Counted from the stretch's first letter, positions 49,728 to 61,772 are shown. The stretch: 64,000 nucleotides of DNA from Imbricaverruca yamaguchii (GCA_034440575.1 JAOTOL010001601.1:2276001-2340000), one strand, 5' to 3'. The notes: generated from the sequence alone by a model not told the origin. Numbers and translations are program-made.

Positions 49728-50940
49728 ACAGAAACGCGTCAGGTTTTAGGTCGCGCCCCTATGGTATGGTAAGGGTGCTGCCCTCTGTGAGTTCGGGGGT
49801 TCATGGTACTCATTCCGCGTTTGCTTTTTCAGTTGATCCAGCCGTCACAGGCGTTTTTATCAGCCTTCCATGATGCATAGTTGATCAAGGAACAATGACG
49901 TTCTTTTTTTGTCCCAAAGGGTTAGACGGCTGGCATGTGGCATTGACCTATATATGGATAGGTCAATGACTCGAGGTAGCATTGATTGAAGATACCTTTA
50001 CTTTAAAGATACACCAAAGTTCGCCTTCACGTCGTGATGATGTCACAATTTTCGTTCTCTTATATGGCAGTAATTCACCACTTCAGGCATGTTTCAATTT
50101 CGCCGCGTATAAGACATACGAAGTTATGCAATGCCCCCGTGTGGGTTCTTCAAGATCACGGCGTGGCGCGTTCCGTGTACCTGTTTTTTTTGTGCTTATT
50201 TTTGTGTGCATTATATGCTTTGTCCTAGGAAACGTATAATCGCCAAGTGTTTGTATGCTCGCGCAGGTGGATATATCCAGGGATATTGCCATTTTCGTGT
50301 TTGAATGAGGCCAAACAATGTCACCCACGAGGAACATGCAATGGCAGTAAGTAACAAAATTATGTTAAATACATGTTTTTTGTTTGGGGGATGCCGTTGT
50401 TCGGTTTACCTTTGCTATCGGACATTAATTAACTGTGATGTATGTTAGCCTAGTATATTGCACAAGGTAAGGTTGAAGATTGGTATTGCAGTTCAAGGCA
50501 GGTGTCTACAAGACAAGTTTTACACACTTTACCTCCGTGTAGCCATCAAGACATCAGCTTTGGTTGGGTTAGTTTAGGCTTATGCACTTAACTTTGAGAA
50601 GTGTATTTAAAAAAGAGATTTACTCGCCATTCATTTGATTTTTTCTTGAAAAACATGTCAGCCCATAGCCATTAGCACATTTTTATGTCAGTACCTAGGC
50701 TGAAAAAGTTTCATAAATATGTATGTATTGCAGCAGGTGGACCAGTTCAAGATATATCCATGTTGCATGCTACTTAAAGGTTGTTGTCTTTTATTGACAA
50801 CATAATCTAGGAAAAGCTTAATTTATACATGTGTATTATCATGAAGCCTACTGGTGTACCTGCACCAAACAATATACCCATAATTGAGGTGATATAATTC
50901 CTAACTGCATGCAAAATGAAGTGCCAAACGGTGCTGCCCC
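49728..50940. other. No gene recognised
   Basis: Single-copy, mostly AT-rich sequence upstream of the inferred eIF3c start. Small open frames near 50000-50240 look like chance. Confidence 0.45.
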
Positions 50941-50943
50941 AAA

Positions 50944-51600
50944 TTGCAAGACAGACACATCATCAGGGGTGCCGTGAGCCGGGGTTGGGGGGGGGTCGTG
51001 ACCACCCAGCCGGCAGAGCTGGGGGGGGGGGGTCGCGACCCCCCCAGCCAGCAGTACCCATGGCTGCACTTCGACCCTGTCCGTGGAAAAGTATTATGTT
51101 TCTACTGCGTCCGCGCGCACGAGCCCGGCACCGCCAACCCAGCTCAGAAGCCCGGCTTCTGGAACCCGGAAGCGCTGGAGAAGTTTAAGCAACACGCCAT
51201 CTCCACAGATCACGGGGACAACCTCCCAACTGCGAGCCGCCCGATCACAGACGTCATTCAGACGGCCAATCAGCGCCAGCAGCAGACCAACAGGGCCTGC
51301 CTCGTGAAGATAATCACCAGCCTCGTGTACCTGGGCAGACAGGGTCTGGCCCTCAGAGGGCATGAACAGGACCAGGGAAACTTCATCGAGCTGCTGCGGC
51401 TGCGAGCCGCCGACTGCCCCGAGCTACAGCAGTGGCTACAAAGAAGGGGGCGATTCACGCATTCAGACTGCCAGAATGAGCTGCTGCTGCTCGCCAGTCA
51501 TTAGGTGCTGCGAGAGATCATCACGGAGGTCCAAGACAGTGCGGCTGGCGACCTCTGCTACTCCGTGATCGTCGACGGCACCCACGACCTCAATATTTTC
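50944..51600 (+). pseudogene. hAT-type transposase relic with TTF zinc-finger region
   Basis: PWLHFDPVRGKVLCFYCVRA is the TTF-type zinc-finger start. KPGFWNPEALEKFKQHAIST and GQGL-like YLGRQGLALRGHEQDQGNFI follow, then LLRLRAADCPELQQWL, SDCQNELLLLASH, an in-frame TAG at 51502-51504, and VLREIITEVQDSAAGDLCYS with VIVDGTHDLN. This order matches ZMYM1/DUF4371 hAT transposases. After about 51597 the similarity stops, so the RNase H-like domain is lost. GC content is high compared with the flanks. Confidence 0.85.
50984..51048. repeat. G-run / C-run palindromic block
   Basis: A run of about 9 G near 50990, then a run of about 13 G at 51020-51032 followed by TCGCGA and 7 C. The centre CTGGGGGGGTCGCGACCCCC reads as a near-palindrome. 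Similar GTCGTGACCACCC lies just upstream. It sits at the start of the hAT relic. Confidence 0.8.
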
Positions 51601-52980
51601 CTTCTAAACAAATATTTTCAGTTCATCAGTCTTGTTCCTTATCCCATTGAGGTTGATCTGACTGATTTTTTGGATTTTCTTGTTTTCTTGGTCCATCTCT
51701 CGGGATTCTGTTAGGGGGATGGTCCGGATGAGAGCCAGAAGGGAGAGGTGACACTGTGGACTGTGTTTTGCATTCGGACATACCTGGTTATGATGTCTTT
51801 GGTGTTTAAAAAAAAATTATCATGTGCACCTCTTATGTATTCATAAGTTGGATCCTGTGCATAATATTAATACGCATCTAAATTCACGGGACCAGATGCC
51901 GCAAGGGTACTGTGGCTTCAATATCCGGGGTTAGCTTCAAGCTCCCATTAGCAGACAGAGGAGCGAGTGAGCCGGTGATCCCGCCCCCCCCGCCCCCTCG
52001 AACAAAAACACTTCCCTTTGGCGGCGCCACCCGAGGGCGGCGGGGGTTTGATTTCGTGTTGGACCCTCCTGACCTGTCTTCCTCCTTGAATAGCCAACAG
52101 CCAGAGCCAATAGCCAGAGTTGAATATGGGTTGTTCCAGTTTGGTGCACTTCCACGGCGTACACGGCGTAGTTTGTTGCTTGCATTTCACTGTTTCACTG
52201 ACGATGTTATGGGCGCCGCACGACCAACGCAGTCGATGCGCCCCTAAAACCCAATAACCACCACCACCACGGGGGTAGACGTCCGCAATCCAGGAAGCCG
52301 TTGATCTTTGGAGGGGGGGGGGGGACCCTCGTTCAGAAGATGCCGATTTATTTTCGGTCAGGGCGTTTTGCAGAAATATTTGGACGGTGATGCAGTCGGG
52401 TGTTCTTGAGGGACGCAGATTTCTTCCCGGAGGAGTAATTTATCTCCGAAGTGCGCCGATAACGGACAATTCGAGGGAGAGTGTGGAGGTAGCCTTTCGA
52501 AGGGCGCCTTCACTTTACAGATCAAGGAGACGTCAGGTCGTGGGAAGGATGCCATTCCCTGTCTTCGAGTGGGAGCATGCTCCAGTGACCCCTCTTGATC
52601 CGCTACTTGTTTAATATCGACCGTATATCAAATATCGTACCTTCGCTTTTCAAGTCGTACCAAACCTGCCCAAGGTTAGGTTCGCTTTTTCTGCGCCTCT
52701 TATGGTGCTCGATATACTGAGGTGGGTGTCGGCACTTACCTCACCCAACCCCGGCCTGTCTCATCGCCACGGTGAAGTTGGATTTCCCAGCCGCCCCGGC
52801 GCCGGCTAAGTTTCCTAGACGCGGAGTGCAGATCCCGGCAGCATCATTCACTCTTGTGCACACCCTGGCAGGGACTCCATGGTTGTTGTAGGTGGGCACC
52901 AAGTGAGGTTATGCGTATGCGTGAAGCTCTCACCTGCACCTGGCCACGCCTATGTGACTCCGCGCCTACGCATGAAATCA
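51600..52980. other. No gene recognised
   Basis: Single-copy sequence with poly(C) at about 51980 and poly(G) at 52309-52324. A mini-element copy lies at 52207-52262. Confidence 0.45.
52207..52262 (+). mobile_element. ~56-bp mini-element
   Basis: TTATGGGCGCCGCACGACCA, ACGCAGTCGATGCGCCCCTA and AAACCCAATAACCACC, followed by a (CCA)n extension of the tail. Confidence 0.78.
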
Positions 52981-52983
52981 TCG

Positions 52984-53130
52984 TGACGTCATCCGTTGAG
53001 TCAGTTCCGGCGTACGGGGCGCGACAGCCGGCGACACGGTGCCCGCCCGGCCGGCGCGGCGGGGCCAAAGTTGCGTCAGGTGACGTCAGACTAGGGTGAC
53101 GTCACAGGCCCCGCCTCCCGCCCGGCCGAA
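52984..53130 (+). promoter_or_regulatory. CpG-rich promoter with three full CRE sites
   Basis: Palindromic TGACGTCA occurs at 52984-52991, 53081-53088 and 53097-53104, plus a TGCGTCA half-site at 53072-53078 and a GC box CCCCGCCTCCCGCCC at about 53110. This density of CREB/ATF-type sites in a CpG-rich block is typical of a promoter. A CAG/GTAAGA donor at 53188 suggests a short non-coding first exon on the + strand. Confidence 0.6.
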
Positions 53131-53295
53131 TCGCGTGCAGTGGCGGGGCGAGCGGTGCGACCAATCGTCGGCCGACAAACGATTCCAGGTAAGACAAGCT
53201 ATGTCATGCACATGCTTCCGAGAGGGCCAGTGTCAGCTGGTCTGGAACTGGCGGCGGACATCCCAGGCGGCTCGCCGGCGGCCGTGTGTCTTCAG

Positions 53296-53583
53296 CGTCG
53301 ACGCGCGGCGGTCAGTACGGTCAGTGGCGGCGATCGCGGCGCCGGCCGAGCATGTCGGCCGATCGGAAGGTGACGAGGACCTGTTGCGAGTACGGAGAAC
53401 AGTGCAAGACGTGCCAGTCTCAGGATGGCCTCGACCGGAGAGTGCCCTGCGAGCACAGTGCCGACAGCGGCGGCGGCGGCGGCAGTGGCGCAGCGCCGGC
53501 TGTTGCCGCCGCGCACAGGGTCGGCGCTCGCCGCACGCCGCGACGCTCGGCGCTCCTCAACTTCGCTTCTTCCCTGCTCACAC
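53296..53583 (+). CDS. Candidate first coding exon, unknown protein
   Basis: Acceptor TGTGTCTTCAG at 53295, ATG at 53352, and a strong CAC/GTGAGT donor at 53583. It encodes 77 codons: MSADRKVTRTCCEYGEQCKT, then CQSQDGLDRRVPCEHSADSG, a Gly/Ala stretch and ALLNFASSLLT. The Cys spacing (CC..., C..C) could bind metal, but no family is recognised. Placement just downstream of a CRE-rich promoter and good splice signals support it. The GC richness of the region opens other frames, so the frame choice is uncertain. Confidence 0.4.
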
Positions 53584-53855
53584 GTGAGTAGCAGTGAGTA
53601 GTGAGTGAGCTGATCCGGCATGGCGCTCGTGAGTGGCGAGAGCGTGAGTAGCAGATCTGCCACGACGCTCCGCTCTGTGTCTGCCCAGGCCTTTTCCACG
53701 TGTCGTCGAGAAATGGGTGAATTACCCCGAATCTGGTAAATCCACCCCCCCCCCACCGCCGCCCACTATTCACTAGATTAGACATTTCCCTCACTTGCGA
53801 ATGTTCTAAGAGAGGGGGGGGTCAGCGATATATAGCTAACCGTAAACCGTAAGTT

Positions 53856-53883
53856 AAACCGACAGTCTATAGACTGTCGGTTT
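53856..53883. repeat. Perfect 28-bp palindrome
   Basis: AAACCGACAGTCTA is followed directly by its reverse complement TAGACTGTCGGTTT, with no spacer. AAACCGTAAGTTAAACC nearby repeats the AAACCG end. Confidence 0.97.
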
Positions 53884-54757
53884 TACTTCTCCACGTCGAA
53901 TTCGTTGTTTGGAAAACAAGTCGATTCATGTTTTTCTTTACCTGGGACCATGACTTGCAACTATCATCAAATGTTATTTTGTCGTACAGGTTAAAATCAA
54001 GCGGCTGAAAACAGATTAGATATCAGGGGCGGGTACAGGAGGAGGCGCTGGCATGATGTGGAAACCTCCCCCTCTTGGAGCTGTGGCGTCCCTCCAACCG
54101 GGAAAAGGTGGCCCACTGAGGAGGCTTGAGCGCACCCAACCCTCCGATCTGTCGCGGAGCTGCGTGCCTACCAACGCGTAAGTAATCGGCCGAGTCATGG
54201 TCGTCCTGGGGGACTTGAACCTGCGCCTCGTCAGGCGGTTCGAAGTCCGGCGCTCCGCCGCCGGGGCGGCTCCAGGAGCTTCAGCGAGGAGGGGACCTCC
54301 GGTGCAGAGCGATTTGTCCCGGGGTGCCACTTCCGTATGGCAACAGACCAGAGTTGTATAGCGTTTCTTCTTAACCCGCACTGTGGGATAGGTGGCATTG
54401 AGTTCGGGATTTCTGACCCACCAACAAGTTATTCACCATTACAAAAACTTTGGCGACGGGAGTGCCTTCGCCCGTAGGGGCCTTTTCACACCATTTAGTG
54501 CACCTTGGGCGCCCTAGGTCAAAATCTTTTGCGCCACAAGGCAGCAATCGATGCCAAGTACGCTTTGTTGACAGGGGCGCCTCTGTCAAATTATGGGGGC
54601 ACATTCCTCCTGTGCCATTCCCCAACTATATACCCTTGTTCGATCACTGCGGTAATCGGGGCTTGGAACCTAAGGTGGAAAAGTTGACTTCTTTAGGGTG
54701 CGACCCGACGAAAACTCCTGAAAAAGTGACATTGACAGCCATACAAGCAATGAGAAC

Positions 54758-55028
54758 CAGGGGCGGATTCAAGAATTGTTATGGGAGAGGGAAGAGGTCC
54801 CTGGAGAGGCATTTTGGGCTGGAAATTCATTGAGAGGGGGAGTGCGCTCGATCATGCTGAATGGTACGCATTTTTATCTGAGAGGGGCGCCCTCGACCGA
54901 AAAATTCGTTCAGCGGAACGGACAGTGTGCGCTCAAGTCCTCCCGAAATGGTGCCTTTACCAGTCAGAAGTGTGCAACTTTTCCGTGAGAAAGGGGACAC
55001 AGTGCCCCACCCCTTATATCCGCCCCTG
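54758..55028. mobile_element. hAT-like MITE
   Basis: Left end CAGGGGCGGATTCAAG and right end CTTATATCCGCCCCTG are inverted copies (12 of the first 12-13 bases), typical of hAT terminal repeats. The 8-bp flanks ATGAGAAC and ATGACAGT match only partly, so the insertion is old or the ends are misassigned. No transposase lies inside. Another CAGGGGCGGG-type end occurs near 54025. Confidence 0.6.
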
Positions 55029-55029
55029 A

Positions 55030-57080
55030 TGACAGTTGTATGTGTGCGTGTGGACAAGCGTCCCGGGAGGGCACAATATTCCTTGGCTCATGTTGATGGC
55101 GCACCGGGTAACACCGTGAAGCCTCAGGCTCAGGCCAATGCCCTGTTCCACTTGGAGGCCCGCACACCAACTCAGCGTGTCCCCGTAGCCACCAGTAGAT
55201 CACAGGAAACTACAGTAGCTCAGCCAACTGCTTCAATGATACGCGTGAACCAATTCATGCAGAAGACTACCTATATAAAACTTCCCGCTCGAGATCCGTT
55301 TCGTCCTGAAGATGAAGTATGAGTGTTTAGTTTCGTGGGTACCAGACTAGAATGGGACTCAAATATCTTCTGGGTAGACGAAGCCTACTCGATACACTCA
55401 CTCAACTGATTGGCAAGTGATGCAATCGTCGTCGTTATCTGCATGAGATGTGAAGTGGCGTCATGCACACACGAGACATCACCGAGGAAATACTCCGCTC
55501 GCAAGCAATCGCTGAGCTCGGCCACTGCCCAGCTCAGCCAGATTTGGCGAATCAGCCCACAGGTAGCAATTTCGGCAATGTATTTTTTTTCAAACTCGCT
55601 TTGGGGTATACACTCCATTTTTGTTTTGCACTGGATTATGCCGACCGCAGACGTGACCCCGCAACAGCCAGATAAGTCGCTGGCGGGAGATGCCGCCACT
55701 CGTCTCTTGACCTTCCGCAAGGATGGTTGCCGTGGAGTATACTTGCAGGCATGTTAAGGGTTGGTTTGCTCCAGGTGTTTCCTTCCATAGCCGTTTCGTT
55801 GCCTTTCGGTGTGAAATCGTATTCCGACCATTCGAACGACCAGGCTTACATTCCGTGTGACACGCCTTAACACTATTGTTGGTTTGATACTGCACGCAAC
55901 ATGCATCATCCGGCATGCTCAAAAACGAGCTGAAACGTCTTTGTCAGTTTAGTGCCGAAAGCCTAGCCCTGACGGGTTAAAATTAGCTGACATTTGCAAA
56001 GATTGGCAACAAAAAGAAAACTGAAGTACCCTTTCCGGAATCAAGGTTAGCTACATTTAGTTGGAATTAGAGCAGTAAAAAGAGCATGGGACAATGGAAC
56101 ATGGTCATCAGCTGTTTGTAGTATGTGTGCACCACGGGACTACACGCAATCATCAAATTTGGTAGTTTGCTTTCAGTGTCCCTGGACTTAGTGACGTTTC
56201 AAAAGCCAGTGCAAGTATGCAAGACCCAGGTGTAAGGAAATCAAAATCAGAACCATAAACACGGGCATGCATGTGCATCACGATAATAGTTCACGGGCAG
56301 ATCGTCAGTGACCATTCCACCTGGCTTTTATGGGCGCTAACTGACCTAGTAGTCGGTGCGCCCTTAAACCCAAATAATCATTCAAATCCACCTGGCTTTT
56401 AAGCGGAGGGAAGTGCCACTCACTTATCATTTACTTCAAAAGTACTGAGGATCACCAATTTAATTATGAATGTGAGTTTTTACCATTTAGTGATAGGTAC
56501 AAAGGTTTTGAATTTCAGAAACTTTACACCGTTTGAACTTGTTGGGTGATAGAAACGTGCTCTGCGCAACCGTTTTATATCGTAGTTTGCACCGGTTGAA
56601 GCCGCGCACTGGCATGAGCTTCACAACTTAGGTGCAAGTGTAGGACGTTCAACATCAGTGGAGCTTGTAAACTGGAACGTTGACGTATCTTCTAATTCAT
56701 TCCTAATTAAAAAGTACGCATGTATATGTGTAAATATATTTGACTGCGGACACCGCTGTAAATATGTTCTATGACTTCGGAACTAATGCGGATAGTTCGT
56801 TCTAGCCCAGTGTCCAGACACAAACACAAGAGCCGCCTGCGGGAGTTAAGCGGCAGTGGTCGATATGAGTGGGAACAGGAGCGGAACCAGGGAGGTCCTA
56901 GAGGGTGAGCGATCAGGTTGACGCAGGGGGTTGCGGGCACCAAGCAGCCTTTTATGGGACAATGATAAGATTCAGCTAATGAAATGAGATGATTTTCATA
57001 GTACGCACATCCCGTCGCCGCCGCGCTTCTGGTGGGGTCGCCTTCCTGGAAAACGACCAGCGCTTCGGGGAAGTCTACTA
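55030..57080. other. No gene recognised
   Basis: Single-copy sequence with a TSD-flanked mini-element at 56331-56386. No supported exon. Confidence 0.45.
56331..56386 (+). mobile_element. ~56-bp mini-element with 15-bp TSD
   Basis: TCCACCTGGCTTTTA at 56316-56330 and 56387-56401 is a perfect duplication. The body starts TGGGCGCTAACTGACC and ends ACCCAAATAATCATTCAAA. Confidence 0.88.
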
Positions 57081-57085
57081 CACAG

Positions 57086-57247
57086 CTCGATACCTTGATT
57101 CACGTACACATCGGCACGCACGCTCGGCGGGAGCCACATGTTCGCTGCCACGTTCATGGGCGCAAGGGCGCCACCACCCTCAGTTTCCAGGTGAGGTTCG
57201 ACCCCGCGGACGTCATCGAGGCGCTCAACCATGATCGTGACAAGTGA
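57086..57247 (+). CDS. Candidate terminal coding exon, unknown protein
   Basis: After an ACTACACAG acceptor an open frame encodes LDTLIHVHIGTHARREPHVR, CHVHGRKGATTLSFQVRFDP and ADVIEALNHDRDK, ending at TGA 57245-57247. Composition and GC-rich third positions look protein-like. A GTGAGG donor-like site after SFQ would give an alternative end. It could be the 3' exon of the gene starting near 53.1 kb, but nothing links them directly. Confidence 0.35.
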   Translation, partial: LDTLIHVHIGTHARREPHVRCHVHGRKGATTLSFQVRFDPADVIEALNHDRDK

Positions 57248-57249
57248 TG

Positions 57250-59885
57250 GGTTATAGTAGAGTATGTCATATGCAGGGCCCCGTCAAACAAAAACTGATT
57301 TGGGGACGGGCACTACAATTGAATCCAATGGAGCCGAATCCCAGCTTTTCGATCTCCAGCCCCCTTCAAGAATACTTAGTAATGGAAAATGCGACTTGAC
57401 TGAGGGGTCATTAGTGATGGAGGCGCGCACAACTACCGCAGTTGGCATTTTAGAGGTATTAAGGATCGGCACCGACTGTCCAGCCGCCCACCTTATCCCA
57501 TTCCCGGTGTCTTGGGTCCGTCTTCCGTCCACAAATCTGTCTTATCCTTATCCTACTCTGTAGACAGAGGTGTTGTGGTATATTCTTTTGAGAGGGCAAG
57601 TGTCTCCTTGATGTTAGCTTCATCCCTCGCATTAATCTTAGCTTTTTATCATGGGACCACCCTATGTAGTGTACCCCAGATACGTTTTGGCCTTCCCGTT
57701 GCCTTCATAAATTTGCTGCCCACCCTCCCTGCACCCGATAATTTTCAAAAGTCAACACCCGTGCCTACAGGGTATTATTTACTGTTTTCCGACATACCGA
57801 AGGTTACGGGGTGAAATTTATCCGTCTTACCATGTAGGCTGACACGGATGAGAACTATACGCTTCCAACTTTAGTTCACTTTAGCCCTTCGCGTTAAAAT
57901 ACACCTCAATTATGTATCAGCAGGAAGCATAAATATATTTAGTATACGATAAACGAGATTCAAGTAAAAGTATGCTTTCTCGTCCGTCGCGATCGCCCTC
58001 CGCGAACCGTTCGGGTGTCAATCTCGGCCCCTCTCCCCACCAATCCGGATATCACATCCAAAGGCGGCTACAGGTGATGCCGGCGCAGTGTTAAATGAAT
58101 GGTTTTTCGTAAGGTATGAGATGTCGAAACGTGCACAGTGAGATGCCAAAATCTGGCATGGAATTAGTGTCATTTCAATCGCTTTTGATGGCTTTCAGAT
58201 TCCAATTCGAGGCAACGGCATACTTATGACTACCTTTATCATTGATTTGATGTGCATAATTTAGAAAGAGCTATTTTCTGGATAGCGATAAAAATACGAA
58301 TGCGATAAACGTACCATATGCCAAATCATATTCCAGGTAATCTCTACCAGAAATTGCGTTGCGAAATGTTCGTGTATCACCATCCCTTGCTGAGAGCATA
58401 AGCATGACACTTCTGAACGAGGTACTGTTAGACAGGAGACACGAAGACTTCATCAGCACGCATCAAGAATCAGGATGTCGGCACTTCTTAGATAAGGATG
58501 TCGATTGAGTGTGAAGAAAGTGGTATATTTCACCCTATTTCACGGATAGTCACGGATAGTTCATTATTGTGCTGGCGAAGGGAGGAGGGGAGGAGGGGTG
58601 ACGCGGTAGCGTTCACCGCACTGGCTTCCCATACAAAGAGCGATCACCACCGGCATCAAGATCACGTACAGCGTATGCAGTGCCATTTCACACACACACA
58701 AGGATACCGTCCGTACTATGACGTAGGTCCAAAGTCAGCTGTATACTGGCGCGTCCACTCACAACGCACATGGACCGCTAGCCATAGCACGTCTTCAGCC
58801 GCTCACCGACACGAACAGAGGCCGCTGTACACTGAAAAGCCATCCACCAGCACGTTCTCTAGTGGAATAAACGAGCGCCCCAGGCTGCGCTCTCCCGGCC
58901 CATCACGGTTCGTGGAGAGTTGTACTGCAACTCAACTGAAGTGACATCATTCAACTCAACGCACCCGAGACCGATAGGTTGACAGGTGTAGCAAGAAACG
59001 CATGTTTGGCCACCACTAATCAACGTGCTAATTAGGCCCAACATTTGCACGCCCCATTTGCCTTGGAGAGCCCGACCCGGAGAACACGATGGTGACGCCG
59101 CATATTCTGCCCGATTCGAACTGGCACCGTTCGTGGATCCTTTCGCTGGATTAGGTCAGCGGAGTTAGTCACAGTCTGGCGTTCAGTTGTTTCGCTTCAT
59201 CGGTTGCTTCACTGGTCGGTGTCTCATTGTCCGATGCAGCCGGAGCGTGCAGCTCTGCACTGCCGGCAAGTCCCGCAGGACGCCCACTGCTTCAGGCAAA
59301 ACGGAACTGGTCGGGGAAGCAGGCCTCATGAAGTCATAGAGCTGATGACATTCAGCATAGTCTCGCCGCGCCAACCTGACCGCGATGGCACTTCTGTCAT
59401 TTTCCTGGAGGGAACTTACGTAATAGTTCTTCGGGACTCACTCGTTCTGCCTGCTTGGTCTTGTCTGCTTTTACAAGTCCTGCACCGGCGCAATATTTTT
59501 CACTCAGGTTAGTTCCACCATGCTGATATTTCAAACAAAACACGACAGGACCGTTAGCAAATTTTCTCTCTTGTGATCATTCATGTACCATACGTGCCTT
59601 GTGTAAGCCATTGCCGGAGTGCATCAAGATGAGTTAATTTCCAAGGAAAATGTTGCATAATCGAGTTGTTGCACTTCAGGGCCCACCACTAGCTTGCGAC
59701 AAATTATTTGTCTAATAACGTGAGATGCCATCATCTGTCCTGTTTGCCGTGTTTTGGACCACATGGTGCCTGCATCAGTGTGGCGCTGGACACCGTGTTT
59801 GGATTCGCTCGAGGCGGCGTGCAACAGTTTCTCGGTAACGGGTCGTTTGTGCAGCGACTGGAGGCGTGACGTCAGTCCCAGGAAC
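57250..59885. other. No gene recognised
   Basis: Single-copy sequence. Open frames at 58498-58944 (+) and 59183-59374 (-) resemble no family I know. Confidence 0.4.
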
Positions 59886-59887
59886 CG

Positions 59888-60625
59888 ACTGAGCGGATCA
59901 CTCCCCTCGCATGGCCGCCTCAGTGGGTCCCTCTGCTCGTCTGGCAGACTGTGCAGACGGCTCCCCTCGCGTGACCGGCTCGGTGGGCTCCTCTCCTTCC
60001 CTGACCGGCTCAGTGGGTCCCTCCGCTCGCGTGGACGAGACGACTGTGCAGACGATTCCCGTCGCGTGACCGGCTGAATGGGTAACTCCCCGTACATGAC
60101 CGGTTGAGTGGGTCCCTCCTTCGCGTTGACCGACTGAATGGGCTCCTTTCTTCGCGTGACTAGCTGAGTGGGTCCCTCCGCTCGCTTGGACGACTGAGTG
60201 GGTCCCTCCGCTTGCGTGACTGGGGGAGTGGGTCCCTCCGCTCGCTTGGACGACTGAGTGGGTCCCTCCGCTCGCTTGGACGACTGAGTGGGTCCCTCCA
60301 CTCGCTTGGACGACTGAGTGGGTCCCTCCACTCGCTTGAACGACTGAGTGGGTCCCTCCGCTCGCTTGGACGACTGAGTGGGTCCCTCCGCTCGCTTGGA
60401 CGACTGAGTGGGTCCCTCCACTCGCTTGGACGACTGAGTGGGTCCCTCCACTCGCTTGGACGACTGAGTGGGTACCTCCGCTTGCGTGACTGGGGGAGTG
60501 GGTCCCTCCGCTCGCCTGGTCGACTAAGTGGGCCCCTCCTTGTGTGACCGGCTGAGTGGATTCCTTCCTTCGTGTGGCAGGCTGAACGGGTCCCTCTCCT
60601 CGCCTGCTGTCCGGGTCCCTAATTA
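59888..60625. repeat. 30-bp minisatellite, ~24 copies
   Basis: Unit CTCGCTTGGACGACTGAGTG plus GGTCCCTCCR, more diverged at both edges. A 30-bp period keeps three frames open: EGPTQSSKRA and ASGGTHSVVQ decapeptides on - and LGRLSGSLHS on +. The two overlapping - frames exceed 270 codons but there is no signal, splice or start evidence. Confidence 0.95.
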
Positions 60626-60984
60626 CGTGACATATTGCGCAGTTCCTTACTCCGGCACACTTCAGATTACAGATTAAAAATGTAGGCACACTGACGTGAT
60701 TCAGTTTCTCAATGCACACATGGTAGAGAGCATGAACGTAAACAGTTTGCTCATAAACACGTATGGGTCAGAACTGCGCACATGATGGGAAGTCAGGCAG
60801 GCGTGCTGTCAGCAACCTGTTATGCGCACTTTCAGCAGAGTGCGTCTTCTTTGTGGCGGAGAGGAGAGAGATCAGGCGGCTACAGGGATGACGCTGACGT
60901 TCGATCAAAATTGCCTGGTCATGCGTGCGCCCAGCTAACCATTTTGAATGCCACTTTGACCCCACATTCGGGAGTCTCACCTGC

Positions 60985-61075
60985 CGCTACCCTTCGCCCG
61001 CGACCAATCAGCGTGAGAGATTGGCGACGCTACATGACTCGACGGTCGATGTGTCGTAAAACCAATAACCAAGGA
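60985..61075 (+). mobile_element. SINE 3' fragment
   Basis: CGCGACCAATCAGCGTGAGA, GATTGGCGACGCTACATGAC, GGTCGATGTGTCGTAAAACC and the AATAACCAAGG tail match the 3' half of the SINE at 26865-26990. The tRNA head is missing. Confidence 0.78.
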
Positions 61076-61772
61076 CCCCACAAACGGCCATTTCCAATCC
61101 TAAAACTTAAGCGCATTTTACAGCACTAGTGTGAAAGTAACTATTATTTTTGGCACAGTTTGAAATCTGATCTACATACCCGCAGGCATGGCACGCTTAG
61201 TGCTCTTTCAGATAGTGGTAGAGTCTATTGATGTACACATTTTCTGGAGCTCATCTTAAAGCCTATCATTCATTTACCAATCATTGGCGATACTCGAAAA
61301 ACGCACGTGGAAGGCGTCGGAACACTCAAAAGAACCAGTTATTTCCTATAAACCAAATGTGGAGAATCTCGAGACGCCCTACTGTTCCGTAGAGGCCTCC
61401 TCACATTTATATGCTTTAGCATGTGATAGTATGGGCGGAAACTCTTTCATTACGTATTGAACCAAGCATCATCATCTCCAGTAGGCACATCCAGTGATGT
61501 GAACAAAACTCCACTGCAGCCGTTAGTATGCCAGGAAGGATGGAAGCATCTCAGACAAAATATCTTTTTCATTCTCAACAGTAAAATCCATTCATCAAAG
61601 AATCTAATGGAGTTAATGTTATTTTTATACATTCAATTATTTCTGAAAGAGAAGGGCTAGCTTATCTAGCTAGGCTAGATTACCTGACGTCATAATGCTC
61701 CGAGTCCATCTAGACATTTGCACGTGTTTCTTCACCCGTAATTGTGACCATATGATGTTAATACACTTGAGA

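Noticed and set aside
49982..50239. 85-codon + frame ending in a hydrophobic segment (FFVLIFVCIICFVLGNV)
   Set aside because: Looks like a tail-anchored peptide but has no Kozak context, no similarity and weak codon bias; it is in AT-rich sequence where such runs arise easily.
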